NCBI RefSeq assembly: GCF_033406955.1 | Contig: NZ_CP137734.1 | Location: 6,138,001-6,202,000, forward strand | Length of the DNA: 64,000 nucleotides | Direction of reading: 5' to 3' | Origin: Streptomyces violaceoruber | Lineage (GTDB): Bacteria > Actinomycetota > Actinomycetes > Streptomycetales > Streptomycetaceae | Part shown: positions 24,719 through 33,933 of the stretch, in pieces | Position numbering within the stretch: the first letter of the stretch is position 1 | How the letters are laid out: every line of letters begins with the position of its first letter | The notes under the pieces: model-generated | Told to the model about the DNA's origin: nothing | What the model saw: only the letters and a program-made list of their open reading frames with translations | Databases searched by the model: none | Position numbers and translations under genes: made by a program

Positions 24719-25969
24719 GTGAGCACCCTCGCGAGAGCCCGCTGCGTCTTCGGCGCCCACCCCTCCGCCATGGACACCGTCCTCGCGGTGGTCGTCCTGG
24801 TCTGCATGGTCGCCGGCTCCTTCGTGGACCCGCACGGCCCGGAGAGCGTCAGCTGGGGGCTGCGCACCCCCGACGCGCTCAGCCTCGCCCTGATGACCGC
24901 CGGCGCCGCCGCGCTCGTCTTCCGGCGCCGCCAGCCGATGGCGGTCCTCGTCGTCACGGGCTGCGTCTCCGTCGTCGAGAGCATCACCGGCGACCCGCGC
25001 GCCCCGGTGGTCATGTCGGCCGTCATCGCCCTCTACACCGTCGCCGCCTCCACCGACCGGCCCACCACCTGGCGGGTCGGCCTGCTCACCATGACCGTGC
25101 TCACCGGCGCCGCCATGCTGGCCGGCCCGCTGCCCTGGTACGCGCAGGAGAACCTCGCCGTCTTCGCCTGGACCGGCATCGGTGCCACCGCCGGGGACGC
25201 CGTCCGCAGCCGCCGCGCCTTCGTGCAGGCCATCCGGGACCGGGCGGAGAAGGCCGAGCGCACCCGGGAGGAGGAGGCCCGCCGCCGCGTCGCCGAGGAA
25301 CGGCTGCGCATCGCCCGCGACCTGCACGACGTGGTCGCCCACCACATCGCCCTGGTCAACGTGCAGGCCGGGGTCGCCTCGCACGTCATGGACAAGCGGC
25401 CCGACCAGGCCAAGGAGGCGCTCGCCCACGTACGGGAGGCCAGCCGCTCCGCGCTGGACGAGCTGCGGGCCACCGTCGGCCTGCTGCGCCAGTCGGGCGA
25501 TCCGGAGGCACCGACCGAGCCCGCCCCGGGCCTCGCCCGCCTCGACGAACTCGTCGCCACCTTCCACCACGCCGGACTGCGGGTCGAGGTGGCCCGCACC
25601 GACCAGGGCACCGAGCTGCCGGCCGCCGTCGACCTGGCCGCCTACCGCATCATCCAGGAGGCGCTGACCAACGTGCAGAAGCACGCGGGACGGCAGGCGA
25701 AGGCCGAGGTCAGCGTCGTACGGGTCGGGCCGGACATCGAGGTGACCGTCCTCGACGACGGCACCGCCGACGGCGAGGTCCCCGACGGCACCACCGAGGG
25801 CGGGGGACACGGGCTGCTCGGCATGCGCGAGCGCGTCACCGCCGTGCGCGGCACCCTCACCACCGGTCCCCGCTACGGCGGCGGTTTCCGCGTGCATGCG
25901 ATCCTTCCGGTCAAGAGCCGCGCCGACGCCGCCGCCCAAGCCACCGAAGCCACGGGGGACCCCGTATGA
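24719..25969 (+). CDS. Membrane sensor histidine kinase, HisKA_3 (NarL-type) family
   Basis: A 416-residue protein. About four to five hydrophobic helices lie within residues 20-155 and no large extracellular loop is evident. A coiled linker rich in Glu/Arg (about 165-195) is followed by the HisKA_3 phosphoacceptor motif ARDLHDVVAHHIAL with His203, and a C-terminal HATPase with EALTNVQKHAG (N box), VLDDGTADG and GGGHGLLGMRERV (G boxes). It phosphorylates the response regulator whose ATG overlaps its TGA (ATGA). The GTG start lies 8 bases after a TACCGT -10-like hexamer, so the mRNA may be leaderless. The signal is unknown; the neighbouring PspA suggests envelope stress. Confidence 0.9.
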   Translation: MSTLARARCVFGAHPSAMDTVLAVVVLVCMVAGSFVDPHGPESVSWGLRTPDALSLALMTAGAAALVFRRRQPMAVLVVTGCVSVVESITGDPRAPVVMSAVIALYTVAASTDRPTTWRVGLLTMTVLTGAAMLAGPLPWYAQENLAVFAWTGIGATAGDAVRSRRAFVQAIRDRAEKAERTREEEARRRVAEERLRIARDLHDVVAHHIALVNVQAGVASHVMDKRPDQAKEALAHVREASRSALDELRATVGLLRQSGDPEAPTEPAPGLARLDELVATFHHAGLRVEVARTDQGTELPAAVDLAAYRIIQEALTNVQKHAGRQAKAEVSVVRVGPDIEVTVLDDGTADGEVPDGTTEGGGHGLLGMRERVTAVRGTLTTGPRYGGGFRVHAILPVKSRADAAAQATEATGDPV

Positions 25970-26649
25970 CGATCCGTGTCCTGCTCGCCGACGACCAGGC
26001 GCTGCTGCGCAGCGCCTTCCGGGTGCTGGTCGACTCCGAGCCCGACATGGAGGTGGTGGGGGAGGCGTCCGACGGCGCGGAGGCGGCGCGGCTGGCCGCC
26101 GAGCAGCGGGCCGACGTGGTGCTGATGGACATCCGGATGCCCGGCACGGACGGTCTCGCCGCCACCCGCATGATCAGCGCCGACCCCTCCCTCGCCCACG
26201 TCCGCGTGGTCATACTGACCACCTTCGAGGTCGACGACTACGTGGTGCAGTCGCTGCGGGCCGGGGCCTCCGGCTTCCTCGGCAAGGGCTCGGAGCCCGA
26301 GGAACTGCTCAGCGCGATCCGGGTCGCGGCCGGGGGCGAGGCGCTGCTGTCGCCGACCGCCACCAAGGGGCTGATCGCCCGCTTCCTCGCCCAGCAGGAC
26401 ACCACCGACGAGGACCGCGACCCGGCCCGGGCGGAGCGCCTCGAGTCGCTGACCGTGCGCGAGCGCGAGGTCCTGGTCCAGGTGGCCGGCGGGCACTCCA
26501 ACGACGAGATCGCCGAGCGCCTCGAGGTCAGCCCGCTCACCGTGAAGACCCACGTCAACCGGGCCATGGCCAAGCTGGGCGCCCGCGACCGGGCCCAGCT
26601 GGTCGTCATCGCCTACGAATCCGGGCTGGTCCGTCCAAGGGTGGAGTGA
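25966..26649 (+). CDS. NarL/LuxR-family response regulator
   Basis: A 227-residue protein. The receiver domain (1-120) has acidic pair Asp9-Asp10, phosphoacceptor Asp55 in VVLMDIRMPG, Thr in VVILTTFE, and Lys in FLGKGSEPEEL. A GerE-type HTH near 155-220 has LTVREREVLVQVAGGHSNDEIAERL and TVKTHVNRAMAKLGARDR. It overlaps the sensor kinase gene by ATGA, so the two are translationally coupled and cognate. Target genes are unknown; the RND permease 180 bp downstream is a reasonable candidate by position only. Confidence 0.92.
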   Translation: MTIRVLLADDQALLRSAFRVLVDSEPDMEVVGEASDGAEAARLAAEQRADVVLMDIRMPGTDGLAATRMISADPSLAHVRVVILTTFEVDDYVVQSLRAGASGFLGKGSEPEELLSAIRVAAGGEALLSPTATKGLIARFLAQQDTTDEDRDPARAERLESLTVREREVLVQVAGGHSNDEIAERLEVSPLTVKTHVNRAMAKLGARDRAQLVVIAYESGLVRPRVE

Positions 26650-26674
26650 CCTCCGCCCGCGTGTACTGCGGAGG
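26650..26674 (+). terminator. Hairpin after the response regulator gene
   Basis: CCTCCGC and GCGGAGG form a perfect 7-bp stem around an 11-base loop, immediately after the stop codon. No T-tract is present. The remaining 150 bases before the RND gene contain no clear promoter. Confidence 0.55.
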
Positions 26675-26828
26675 GAGTAGGCGCGGGATAAGGAAATGGA
26701 CCTGGGGCCTAGGGATACGGGGTCCCGCATGGCCCAGGGTGTTGGGGTGGGCGCTCAGCTGTGTGCCCGCGACCGGCGCTGCCATGTGCCCCGTCCCCCG
26801 CTCGGCCACAGAAGAGAGACCCTGACCC

Positions 26829-29800
26829 ATGTCCTGGCTGTCGAGATTCAGCCTCGCGCAACGGGCCCTGATAGGCCTGGTGTCGATCGTCGCGCTCGTC
26901 TTCGGCGCGATCGCCATCCCCCAGCTCAAGCAGCAGTTGCTGCCCACCATCGAACTGCCCATGGTGTCCGTGCTGGCTCCGTACCAGGGCGCCTCGCCGG
27001 ACGTGGTCGAGAAGCAGGTCGTCGAACCGATCGAGGACAGCCTCGAGGCCGTCGACGGGATCTCGGGCGTCACCGCCACGGCCAGCGAGGGCAACGCCGT
27101 CATCATGGCGTCCTTCGACTACGGCCCGGACAACCAGCAGCTCGTCGCCGACGTCCAGCAGGCCGTGAACCGGGCCCGCGCCCAGCTCCCGGACGACGTG
27201 GACCCGCAGGTCATCTCCGGCTCGACGGACGACATCCCGACCGTCGTCCTCGCCGTGACCTCGGACAAGGACCAGCAGGCGCTGGCCGACCAGCTCGACA
27301 AGACGGTCGTCTCCGAGCTGAAGGACATCGACGGCGTCGCCCAGGTCGTCGTCGACGGCGTCCGCGACGTCCAGGTCACCGTCACGCCGGACCCGGCGAA
27401 GCTGGCCGCGGCCAAGGTGAGCCCGCAGGCGCTCGCCCAGTCCCTCCAGGCGGGCGGCGCGACCGTCCCGGCCGGTTCCTTCGACGAGGCGGGCGCCAAC
27501 CGCACCGTCCAGGTCGGCGGCGGCTTCACCTCGGTCAAGCAGATCCAGGACCTCATGGTCACCGGTGAGGGCGTCGACGAGCCGGTCCGCCTCGGCGACG
27601 TCGCCACCGTCAAGGAGGAGGAGGCCAAGGCCGACTCCCTCACCCGTACCAACGGCAAGCCGTCCCTCGCGGTCGCCGTGACGATGGACCACGACGGCAG
27701 CGCGGTCTCCATCTCGAACGCCGTCGAGGACAAGCTCCCCGACCTGCGCGAGCAGCTCGGTTCCGGCGCGACCCTCACCGTCGTCAGCGACCAGGGCCCG
27801 GCCGTCTCCAAGGCCATCTCCGGCCTGACCACGGAGGGCGGGCTCGGTCTGCTCTTCGCCGTCCTGGTCATCCTGGTCTTCCTGGCGTCGATCCGCTCCA
27901 CCCTGGTCACCGCCGTCTCCATCCCGCTGTCGGTGGTGCTGGCGCTGATCGTGCTGTGGACGCGCGACCTGTCGCTCAACATGCTGACCCTGGGCGCGCT
28001 GACCATCGCCATCGGCCGCGTCGTGGACGACTCGATCGTGGTCCTGGAGAACATCAAGCGGCACCTCGGCTACGGCGAGGAGCGCAAGGACGCCATCCTG
28101 AACGCCGTCCGCGAGGTCGCCGGGGCGGTCACCTCGTCCACCCTCACCACGGTCGCCGTGTTCCTGCCGATCGGTCTGGTCGGCGGCATGGTCGGCGAGC
28201 TGTTCGGCTCCTTCAGCCTCACCGTCACCGCGGCGCTGCTGGCCTCCCTGCTGGTGTCGCTGACGGTCGTCCCGGTGCTGTCGTACTGGTTCCTGCGGCC
28301 CCCGAAGGGCACGCCTCAGGACGCGGCCGAGGCCCGCCGCCTCGCCGAGGAGAAGGAGGCCAGGAGCCGCCTCCAGCGCTTCTACGTCCCCGTCCTGCGC
28401 TTCGCCACCCGTCGTCGGCTGACCAGTGTGGCCATCGCGATCGTCGTGCTGGTCGGCACCTTCGGCATGGCGCCGCTGCTGAAGACCAACTTCTTCGACC
28501 AGGGCGAGCAGGAGGTCCTCAGCGTCAAGCAGGAGCTGAAGCCCGGCACCAGCCTCGGCGCGACCGACGAGCAGGTGAAGAAGGTCGAGAAGCTGCTCGG
28601 CGACACCGAGGGCGTCAAGGACTACCAGGTCACCATCGGTTCGTCCGGGTTCATGGCCGCCTTCGGCGGCGGCACGGACACCAACCAGGCCTCGTACCAG
28701 CTGATGCTGGAGGACTCGGCGAACGCCGACGACGTCCAGGACCACATCGAGGACGGGCTGGCCAAGCTCGGCGACGGCATCGGCACCACCACCCTCGCCG
28801 CCGGTGACGGCTTCGGCAGCCAGGACCTGAGCGTCGTCGTCAAGGCGGCCGACGCGCAGGTGCTCCGCGACGCCGCCGAGCAGGTCCGCAAGACCGTCGC
28901 CGGCCTCGACGACGTCACCGACGTCACCAGCGACCTGGCGCAGAGCGTCCCGCGCATCTCGGTCAAGGCCAACGCGAAGGCCGCCGACGCCGGGTTCACC
29001 GACCAGACGCTCGGCGCGGCCGTCGCCCAGGCGGTGCGCGGCACCCCGGCGGCCAAGGCGACCCTGAACGACACCGAGCGCGACGTCGTCATCAAGTCGG
29101 CGCAGCCCGCCCGGACGATGGCCGAGCTGAAGGCGCTGAACCTGGGCGCGGCCAAGCTCGGCGACATCGCCACCGTGCAGCTGGTGGACGGCCCGGTCTC
29201 GATGACCCGCATCGACGGCCAGCGCGCGGCGACCATCACCGCCAAGCCGACCGGCGACAACACCGGCGCGGTCGGTGCGGACCTCCAGTCGAAGATCAAC
29301 GGCCTGGACCTGCCGGCCGGCGCCACCGCCGAGATCGGCGGCGTCACCGCGGACCAGGACGATGCCTTCGTCAACCTGGGCCTGGCCATGCTCGCGGCGA
29401 TCGCGATCGTCTTCATGCTGCTGGTGGGCACCTTCCGGTCGCTGGCCCAGCCGCTGATCCTGCTGGTGTCCATCCCGTTCGCGGCGACCGGCGCGATCGG
29501 CCTGCTGATCGCCACGGGCACCCCGATGGGCGTCCCGGCGATGATCGGCATGCTGATGCTGATCGGCATCGTGGTCACCAACGCGATCGTGCTGATCGAC
29601 CTGATCAACCAGTACCGCAAGCAGGGCTACGGCGTCGTCGAGGCCGTCGTCGAGGGCGGCCGCCACCGACTGCGCCCCATCCTCATGACGGCCCTGGCGA
29701 CGATCTTCGCCCTGCTCCCGATGGCGCTGGGCGTCACCGGCGAGGGCGGCTTCATCGCCCAGCCGCTCGCGGTGGTGGTGATCGGCGGCCTGATCACGTC

Positions 29801-29954
29801 GACCCTGCTGACCCTCCTCCTGGTCCCGACCCTCTACGCCATGCTGGAGCTGCGCAAGGAGCGCCGGGCGAAGAAGCGGGCCGCGAAGAAGGGCGGCGGC
29901 GACGTGCCGCCGCAGCCGGCGGCGTCGGACGAGCCGGAGCCGGCGCAGGTCTGA
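26829..29954 (+). CDS. RND-superfamily efflux permease (AcrB/HAE-like), orphan
   Basis: A 1041-residue protein with two RND halves. Each has one helix, a large extracytoplasmic loop, then six helices. It opens FSLAQRALIGLVSIVALVFGAI and has PTIELPMVSVLAPYQGASP (start of the first porter loop) and GRVVDDSIVVLENIKRHL, which bears the proton-relay Asp pair of TM4. The internal repeat begins near residue 525. It is proton-driven and probably exports drugs or lipids. There is no membrane-fusion or outer-membrane partner nearby, as expected in a monoderm, so its mode of export differs from the Gram-negative tripartite pumps. ATG 26829 lies after a weak AGAGAC. Confidence 0.9.
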   Translation: MSWLSRFSLAQRALIGLVSIVALVFGAIAIPQLKQQLLPTIELPMVSVLAPYQGASPDVVEKQVVEPIEDSLEAVDGISGVTATASEGNAVIMASFDYGPDNQQLVADVQQAVNRARAQLPDDVDPQVISGSTDDIPTVVLAVTSDKDQQALADQLDKTVVSELKDIDGVAQVVVDGVRDVQVTVTPDPAKLAAAKVSPQALAQSLQAGGATVPAGSFDEAGANRTVQVGGGFTSVKQIQDLMVTGEGVDEPVRLGDVATVKEEEAKADSLTRTNGKPSLAVAVTMDHDGSAVSISNAVEDKLPDLREQLGSGATLTVVSDQGPAVSKAISGLTTEGGLGLLFAVLVILVFLASIRSTLVTAVSIPLSVVLALIVLWTRDLSLNMLTLGALTIAIGRVVDDSIVVLENIKRHLGYGEERKDAILNAVREVAGAVTSSTLTTVAVFLPIGLVGGMVGELFGSFSLTVTAALLASLLVSLTVVPVLSYWFLRPPKGTPQDAAEARRLAEEKEARSRLQRFYVPVLRFATRRRLTSVAIAIVVLVGTFGMAPLLKTNFFDQGEQEVLSVKQELKPGTSLGATDEQVKKVEKLLGDTEGVKDYQVTIGSSGFMAAFGGGTDTNQASYQLMLEDSANADDVQDHIEDGLAKLGDGIGTTTLAAGDGFGSQDLSVVVKAADAQVLRDAAEQVRKTVAGLDDVTDVTSDLAQSVPRISVKANAKAADAGFTDQTLGAAVAQAVRGTPAAKATLNDTERDVVIKSAQPARTMAELKALNLGAAKLGDIATVQLVDGPVSMTRIDGQRAATITAKPTGDNTGAVGADLQSKINGLDLPAGATAEIGGVTADQDDAFVNLGLAMLAAIAIVFMLLVGTFRSLAQPLILLVSIPFAATGAIGLLIATGTPMGVPAMIGMLMLIGIVVTNAIVLIDLINQYRKQGYGVVEAVVEGGRHRLRPILMTALATIFALLPMALGVTGEGGFIAQPLAVVVIGGLITSTLLTLLLVPTLYAMLELRKERRAKKRAAKKGGGDVPPQPAASDEPEPAQV

Positions 29955-29973
29955 CGGCGGCGGCAGAACGCAG

Positions 29974-30007
29974 GAGGGTGTCCCCACCGCTCGGTGGGGA
30001 CACCCTC
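29974..30007. terminator. Bidirectional hairpin between RND permease and nadA
   Basis: A perfect 15-bp stem GAGGGTGTCCCCACC with loop GCTC, placed between two convergent genes (19 bp after the permease stop, 25 bp after the nadA stop). There is no T-tract on either side. Confidence 0.9.
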
Positions 30008-30032
30008 AGTGCTCTCGCGCCGCGGGAACCGC

Positions 30033-31217
30033 CTACGGCAGCGCCAGCATCCGCTCCAGCGCCAGCTTGGCGAAGGCCTCCGTCTCCTGGTCCACCTCGA
30101 TGCGGTTGACCAGGGTGCCCTCGGCGAGGGACTCCAGCGTCCAGACCAGGTGGGGGAGGTCGATGCGGTTCATGGTCGAGCAGAAGCAGACCGTCTTGTC
30201 GAGGAAGACGATCTCCTTGTCCTCGGCGGCGAAACGGTTCGCCAGGCGGCGGACCAGGTTCAGCTCGGTGCCGATGGCCCACTTGGAACCGGCCGGGGCC
30301 GCCTCCAGGGCCTTGATGATGTACTCGGTCGAGCCGACGTAGTCCGCGGCGGCGACGACCTCGTGCTTGCACTCCGGGTGCACCAGGACGTTCACGCCCG
30401 GTATGCGCTCGCGCACGTCGTTGACCGAGTCGAGGCTGAAGCGGCCGTGCACCGAGCAGTGACCCCGCCACAGGATCATCTTCGCGTCGCGCAGCTCCTT
30501 CGCCGTCAGCCCGCCGTTCGGCCGGTGCGGGTTGTAGACGACGCAGTCCTCCAGGGACATGCCCAGGTCCCGCACCGCCGTGTTGCGGCCCAGGTGCTGG
30601 TCGGGCAGGAAGAGGACCTTCTCGCCCTGCTCGAACGCCCAGTTCAGGGCGCGCTCGGCGTTGGAGGAGGTGCAGATGGTGCCGCCGTGCTTGCCGGTGA
30701 ACGCCTTGATGTCCGCCGACGAGTTCATGTACGACACGGGCACGACCTGCTCGGCGATTCCGGCCTCGGTCAGCACGTCCCAGCATTCGGCGACCTGCTC
30801 GGCCGTGGCCATGTCGGCCATGGAGCACCCGGCCGCCAGGTCGGGCAGGACCACCTTCTGGTCGTTCGAGGTCAGGATGTCGGCCGACTCCGCCATGAAG
30901 TGCACACCGCAGAAGACGATGTACTCGGCCTCCGGGCGCGCCGCCGCGTCCCGGGCCAGCTTGAAGGAGTCGCCCGTGACATCGGCGAACTGGATGACCT
31001 CGTCGCGCTGGTAGTGGTGACCGAGCACGAAGACCTTGTCACCGAGCTTCTCCTTGGCCGCACGGGCGCGTGCGACCAGGTCCGGGTCGGAGGGCGAGGG
31101 CAGGTCACCGGGACACTCCACACCGCGCTCGCTCCTCGGGTCGGCCTCGCGGCCGAGCAGCAGCAGGGCGAGGGGCGTCGGCTGTACGTCGAGCTCCTGG
31201 GTTTGGGCGGTGGTCAC
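30033..31217 (-). CDS. nadA: Quinolinate synthase A
   Basis: A 394-residue 4Fe-4S enzyme that condenses iminoaspartate and dihydroxyacetone phosphate to quinolinate for NAD synthesis. Cluster Cys residues lie in YIVFCGVHFMAES, VHPECKHEV and DKTVCFCSTMN. Other signatures are LGHHYQRDEV (substrate His pair), AGCSMADMA, YMNSSADIKA, TICTSSNA and PDQHLGRNTA. The start is placed at GTG 31217 because AAAGGG lies at proper distance; the GTG three codons earlier is too close to it. nadB and nadC do not follow within the window. It diverges from the Fe-S insertion gene erpA, whose product could help its cluster. Confidence 0.95.
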   Translation of the reverse strand: MTTAQTQELDVQPTPLALLLLGREADPRSERGVECPGDLPSPSDPDLVARARAAKEKLGDKVFVLGHHYQRDEVIQFADVTGDSFKLARDAAARPEAEYIVFCGVHFMAESADILTSNDQKVVLPDLAAGCSMADMATAEQVAECWDVLTEAGIAEQVVPVSYMNSSADIKAFTGKHGGTICTSSNAERALNWAFEQGEKVLFLPDQHLGRNTAVRDLGMSLEDCVVYNPHRPNGGLTAKELRDAKMILWRGHCSVHGRFSLDSVNDVRERIPGVNVLVHPECKHEVVAAADYVGSTEYIIKALEAAPAGSKWAIGTELNLVRRLANRFAAEDKEIVFLDKTVCFCSTMNRIDLPHLVWTLESLAEGTLVNRIEVDQETEAFAKLALERMLALP

Positions 31218-31556
31218 GACACGCACCCTTTCTACTCTCGTCGACCCTTTTCGTCGAACTGACGCTATATATCATAACCGGTTCACGTCACTTTGACGAT
31301 GTTCATAGTGTCGGTGTGACATGAATCCCGGTGCCCGAGCGGCCCCGCAGGGCGCTCCGCCCGGCGCCCATGCACAGCCCCTTGCGCAAGCCCCGTGCAC
31401 GGCCTCCGTCCACAGGCGCTGTCCGCTCCCCGCGGCGTGTGCGAGCATGAAGGGAAGGCCGAGGGGCAAGACACGGGCCCGTCCCGGAATGAATCCGCGG
31501 TCCCGCCGGTTGGAACCGTCGGCAAGCAGTCTCCGTACAACCCGGGAGAGATGTAG
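31218..31556. promoter_or_regulatory. Divergent nadA/erpA intergenic region
   Basis: 339 bp without a gene. Bases 31262-31312 are unusually AT-rich (CTATATATCATAACCGGTTC) and probably hold the nadA promoter: on the minus strand TATGAT or ATGATA near 31268-31276 could be its -10. On the plus strand GGAAC (31516-31520), 17 bases and CGTAC, about 20 bases before the erpA ATG, resembles an ECF-sigma promoter. Neither is certain, and no NAD-repressor site is recognised. Confidence 0.4.
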
Positions 31557-31913
31557 ATGTCCGTATCGGACGAGACCACCACCGTCACCGACGGCATCAT
31601 CCTGACCGACGCCGCCGCGGCCAAGGTCAAGGCCCTGCTCGACCAGGAAGGCCGTGACGACCTGGCGCTGCGCGTCGCCGTCCAGCCCGGCGGCTGCTCC
31701 GGCCTGCGGTACCAGCTCTTCTTCGACGAGCGTTCCCTCGACGGTGACGTGGTCAAGGACTTCGGTGGCGTGAAGGTCACCACCGACCGCATGAGCGCCC
31801 CGTACCTGGGCGGCGCCACCGTCGACTTCGTGGACACCATCGAGAAGCAGGGCTTCACGATCGACAACCCGAACGCGACCGGCTCCTGCGCCTGCGGCGA
31901 CTCCTTCAGCTGA
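31557..31913 (+). CDS. erpA: A-type iron-sulfur cluster carrier (HesB/IscA/ErpA family)
   Basis: A 118-residue protein. The three ligand cysteines of the A-type scaffold are present: Cys47 in QPGGCSGLRY and Cys111/Cys113 in GSCACGDSF at the C-terminus. Length and motif order are those of ErpA/IscA, which receives Fe-S clusters and passes them to apoproteins. GGGAGAG sits 6 bases before the ATG. Position beside nadA (a 4Fe-4S enzyme) and near a cysteine desulfurase gene supports a role in cluster delivery. The mycobacterial counterpart also lies near adenosine kinase and ctaC. Confidence 0.93.
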   Translation: MSVSDETTTVTDGIILTDAAAAKVKALLDQEGRDDLALRVAVQPGGCSGLRYQLFFDERSLDGDVVKDFGGVKVTTDRMSAPYLGGATVDFVDTIEKQGFTIDNPNATGSCACGDSFS

Positions 31914-31953
31914 CAGCCGGCAGGCGGAGTCGCGCCGCGTCCGAGTGCGCGTG

Positions 31954-31994
31954 AAGGGCGGTGGCCCGGGGTTCGTCCCCGGGCCACCGCCCTT
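31954..31994. terminator. Bidirectional hairpin after erpA
   Basis: A perfect 18-bp stem AAGGGCGGTGGCCCGGGG with loop TTCGT. It lies between erpA and the convergent gene ending at 32016. It is the longest perfect stem in the window. Confidence 0.92.
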
Positions 31995-32015
31995 CTGCCA
32001 TGCCTCGGTGCGGTG

Positions 32016-33566
32016 TCACCCGGCCCCGGAGGGGGCCGGCAGCCGCGCGCCCGGCTTGTGCACCGGGACGTCCTTGCCGTCCGAGCCCACGACCGTCCGG
32101 TCGCCGAGCGGCTCGTCGAGCGGCACCGTCCGCTCGTACTCCTTGGCGATCAGGATGCACACCTGGTCCGGATGCGGGGTCTCGGTCACCGTGACGGTCA
32201 CCTTCCCGCCTCTCTCCTTCGCCTTCGCGTCGTAGTCGGAGCACACCCCGCCCGTGAAGTGCACGGTCAGCTCGCCGTCGGCGGCCGTGTAGCCGCTCAC
32301 GCGGACGTCCCGCGGCTCCCCGGGCCCGGCGGTCGGCTCGTCCGGGGCCGACGGGGAGGTGGGCGGCGTGGCGGGGGCCGCCGTGGTCAGGAACCTCGGC
32401 TCGACCGCGGGGTACGTGACCGTCACCGCGTCCCGCGCCCCCGGCGCCCGCACCTGGAAGAGCCAGGACGGCACCAGCGTCTGCTGCCCCCGCACCGGAT
32501 GCGCGACCAGGCCGAACACCGCGTCCTCGACCGTGGCGGTCTGCCTCTTCCCCGCCCCGGGCCGCTCCGGAGCACCGGTCGGCGGCCCGCAGGGCGTGTC
32601 CGCCCCGTCCTGATGCGGTACGGGACTCGCGCAGCCGCCGATGCCCCCGACACCACCGACGCCCCCGGCGTCCGCGCCGGAACCGGCACCCGGCGCGTTC
32701 AGCAGCGCCAGCGTCTCCTCCGCGTTCAGGACGGGGTACGCGTCCCCCTTGACCGGCGCCTTCATCCGGCCGCTGCCGCCGATCACCTCGCCCTGCGCCC
32801 CGACGACGATCCCCGTCGTCCAGCCGTACGTGGGCAGCCCGCCCACCTCGGGTTCCGCGTTCACGGCGCGTCCGGCGCCCATCACCTGGCTCGCGTCGAG
32901 CTTGGCGTCGTCCTGCCCCAGCGCCTTCAGCACCGGTGCCGCCGCCTTCTTCGCGGCCGCCTCGCCCACCGGGGTCCCGTCGGCGGAGGGAGCCTTGCAG
33001 ACCGGCCCCTTCTTGCAGTTGTCGGTGCCGGGTGCGTAGCGGTGGAAGGTCCAGGTGCCCGGCGCCCGACGGCTCACCGTGAGCAGCGGCCCGGAACCGT
33101 CCTTCGCGTTGCCGGCCTTCCACGCCTCGCCCTGCGTACGGGGCGCGCCCTCGACGCCCAGCGCCTCGGCCAGCCGGGCCACCTCGGCCTCCGTGACGTC
33201 GCCCTTCGCCCGGTACACGGGCGCCGAGCCGGGGCCCTCGGGGAGCGGCCCGTCGGCGCGGTAGGTGACGCCGTGCGGGTCCGGCTCGCCCGGCGCGATG
33301 CCGTTCGGGCCGCCCTCCGGGGACGACGCCCCGTGGTCGTCGAGCGGGAGCGGCGGGGGAGTGTCGTCGCCCGGGGCCCCGGACGCCGTACCGCCGTCCG
33401 CGTCGTCGCCGGTGGCGGACGTGGCCAGGTAGGCGCCGCCGCCACCCATCAGCAGCACGGCGGCGGCGACCGACGCGACCGCGACCGCCCGGGGGCGCCG
33501 CCGCGCGGGACGCCCGCCGCCGGCCTCGTCGGCGGCGTCGTCGTTGTCGGGTCGCTCGGTGTTCAC
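32016..33566 (-). CDS. Membrane-anchored secreted protein of unknown function
   Basis: A 516-residue protein. A short cytoplasmic charged N-terminus (1-27) is followed by one transmembrane helix (about VAVASVAAAVLLMGGGGAYLA, 28-49) and a long Gly/Pro/Asp-rich extracytoplasmic part. In the middle, residues around 120-260 resemble a region with APRTQGEAWKAGN, a secreted Cys pair (CKKGPVCK), and AQGEVIGGSGRM. I recognise it as a conserved actinomycete membrane protein without a named domain. GTG 33566 has AAGGAG 6 bases upstream. It is convergent with erpA. It could be regulated with the small gene just upstream, but a 116-bp gap separates them. Confidence 0.82.
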   Translation of the reverse strand: MNTERPDNDDAADEAGGGRPARRRPRAVAVASVAAAVLLMGGGGAYLATSATGDDADGGTASGAPGDDTPPPLPLDDHGASSPEGGPNGIAPGEPDPHGVTYRADGPLPEGPGSAPVYRAKGDVTEAEVARLAEALGVEGAPRTQGEAWKAGNAKDGSGPLLTVSRRAPGTWTFHRYAPGTDNCKKGPVCKAPSADGTPVGEAAAKKAAAPVLKALGQDDAKLDASQVMGAGRAVNAEPEVGGLPTYGWTTGIVVGAQGEVIGGSGRMKAPVKGDAYPVLNAEETLALLNAPGAGSGADAGGVGGVGGIGGCASPVPHQDGADTPCGPPTGAPERPGAGKRQTATVEDAVFGLVAHPVRGQQTLVPSWLFQVRAPGARDAVTVTYPAVEPRFLTTAAPATPPTSPSAPDEPTAGPGEPRDVRVSGYTAADGELTVHFTGGVCSDYDAKAKERGGKVTVTVTETPHPDQVCILIAKEYERTVPLDEPLGDRTVVGSDGKDVPVHKPGARLPAPSGAG

Positions 33567-33682
33567 CGCATCGCTCCTTCGGCTGCTCCTGGGGACAGCG
33601 ATGAGACGCGGCGGGCCGGGATCCGGTTCCCGGTGACGGCGCGCGTCGCCCGAACGGCCGTGCGGCCGCCCGGCGGCGGCGC

Positions 33683-33892
33683 TCAGTCGCCGTAGTCGGA
33701 CATCGCGTCCAGCAACCGGGCCGAGGCCGGCGGCACCCGGACGCCGTGGATGAGCGCGAGCGGCACCGGCCGGGCGGAGGCGTCGGCCGGAGCCGACCAG
33801 CGCGGAGTCATCCGGGCGCAGTCACCGCGCAGCGACGCCAGGTCGCCGTCCAGGTCGGCCGGAGCGGGGTCGACGGTCCTCGGGTTCGTCAT
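33683..33892 (-). CDS. Small hypothetical protein
   Basis: A 69-residue frame (MTNPRTVDPAPADLDGDLAS at its start) with no hydrophobic segment or known domain. It is preferred as real because the frame fills the space between two genes and has an ATG, but there is no clear ribosome binding site. A leaderless start after TACGGT is possible. Coding status is moderate. Confidence 0.5.
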   Translation of the reverse strand: MTNPRTVDPAPADLDGDLASLRGDCARMTPRWSAPADASARPVPLALIHGVRVPPASARLLDAMSDYGD

Positions 33893-33933
33893 AACAGAAC
33901 CGTAGGCACGTCCCGCGCCGCGAAGAAAGTTGT

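Noticed and set aside
26709..29987. 1092-codon minus-strand frame opposite the RND permease
   Set aside because: Asp/Gly/Arg-rich shadow of a real gene without any recognisable domain.
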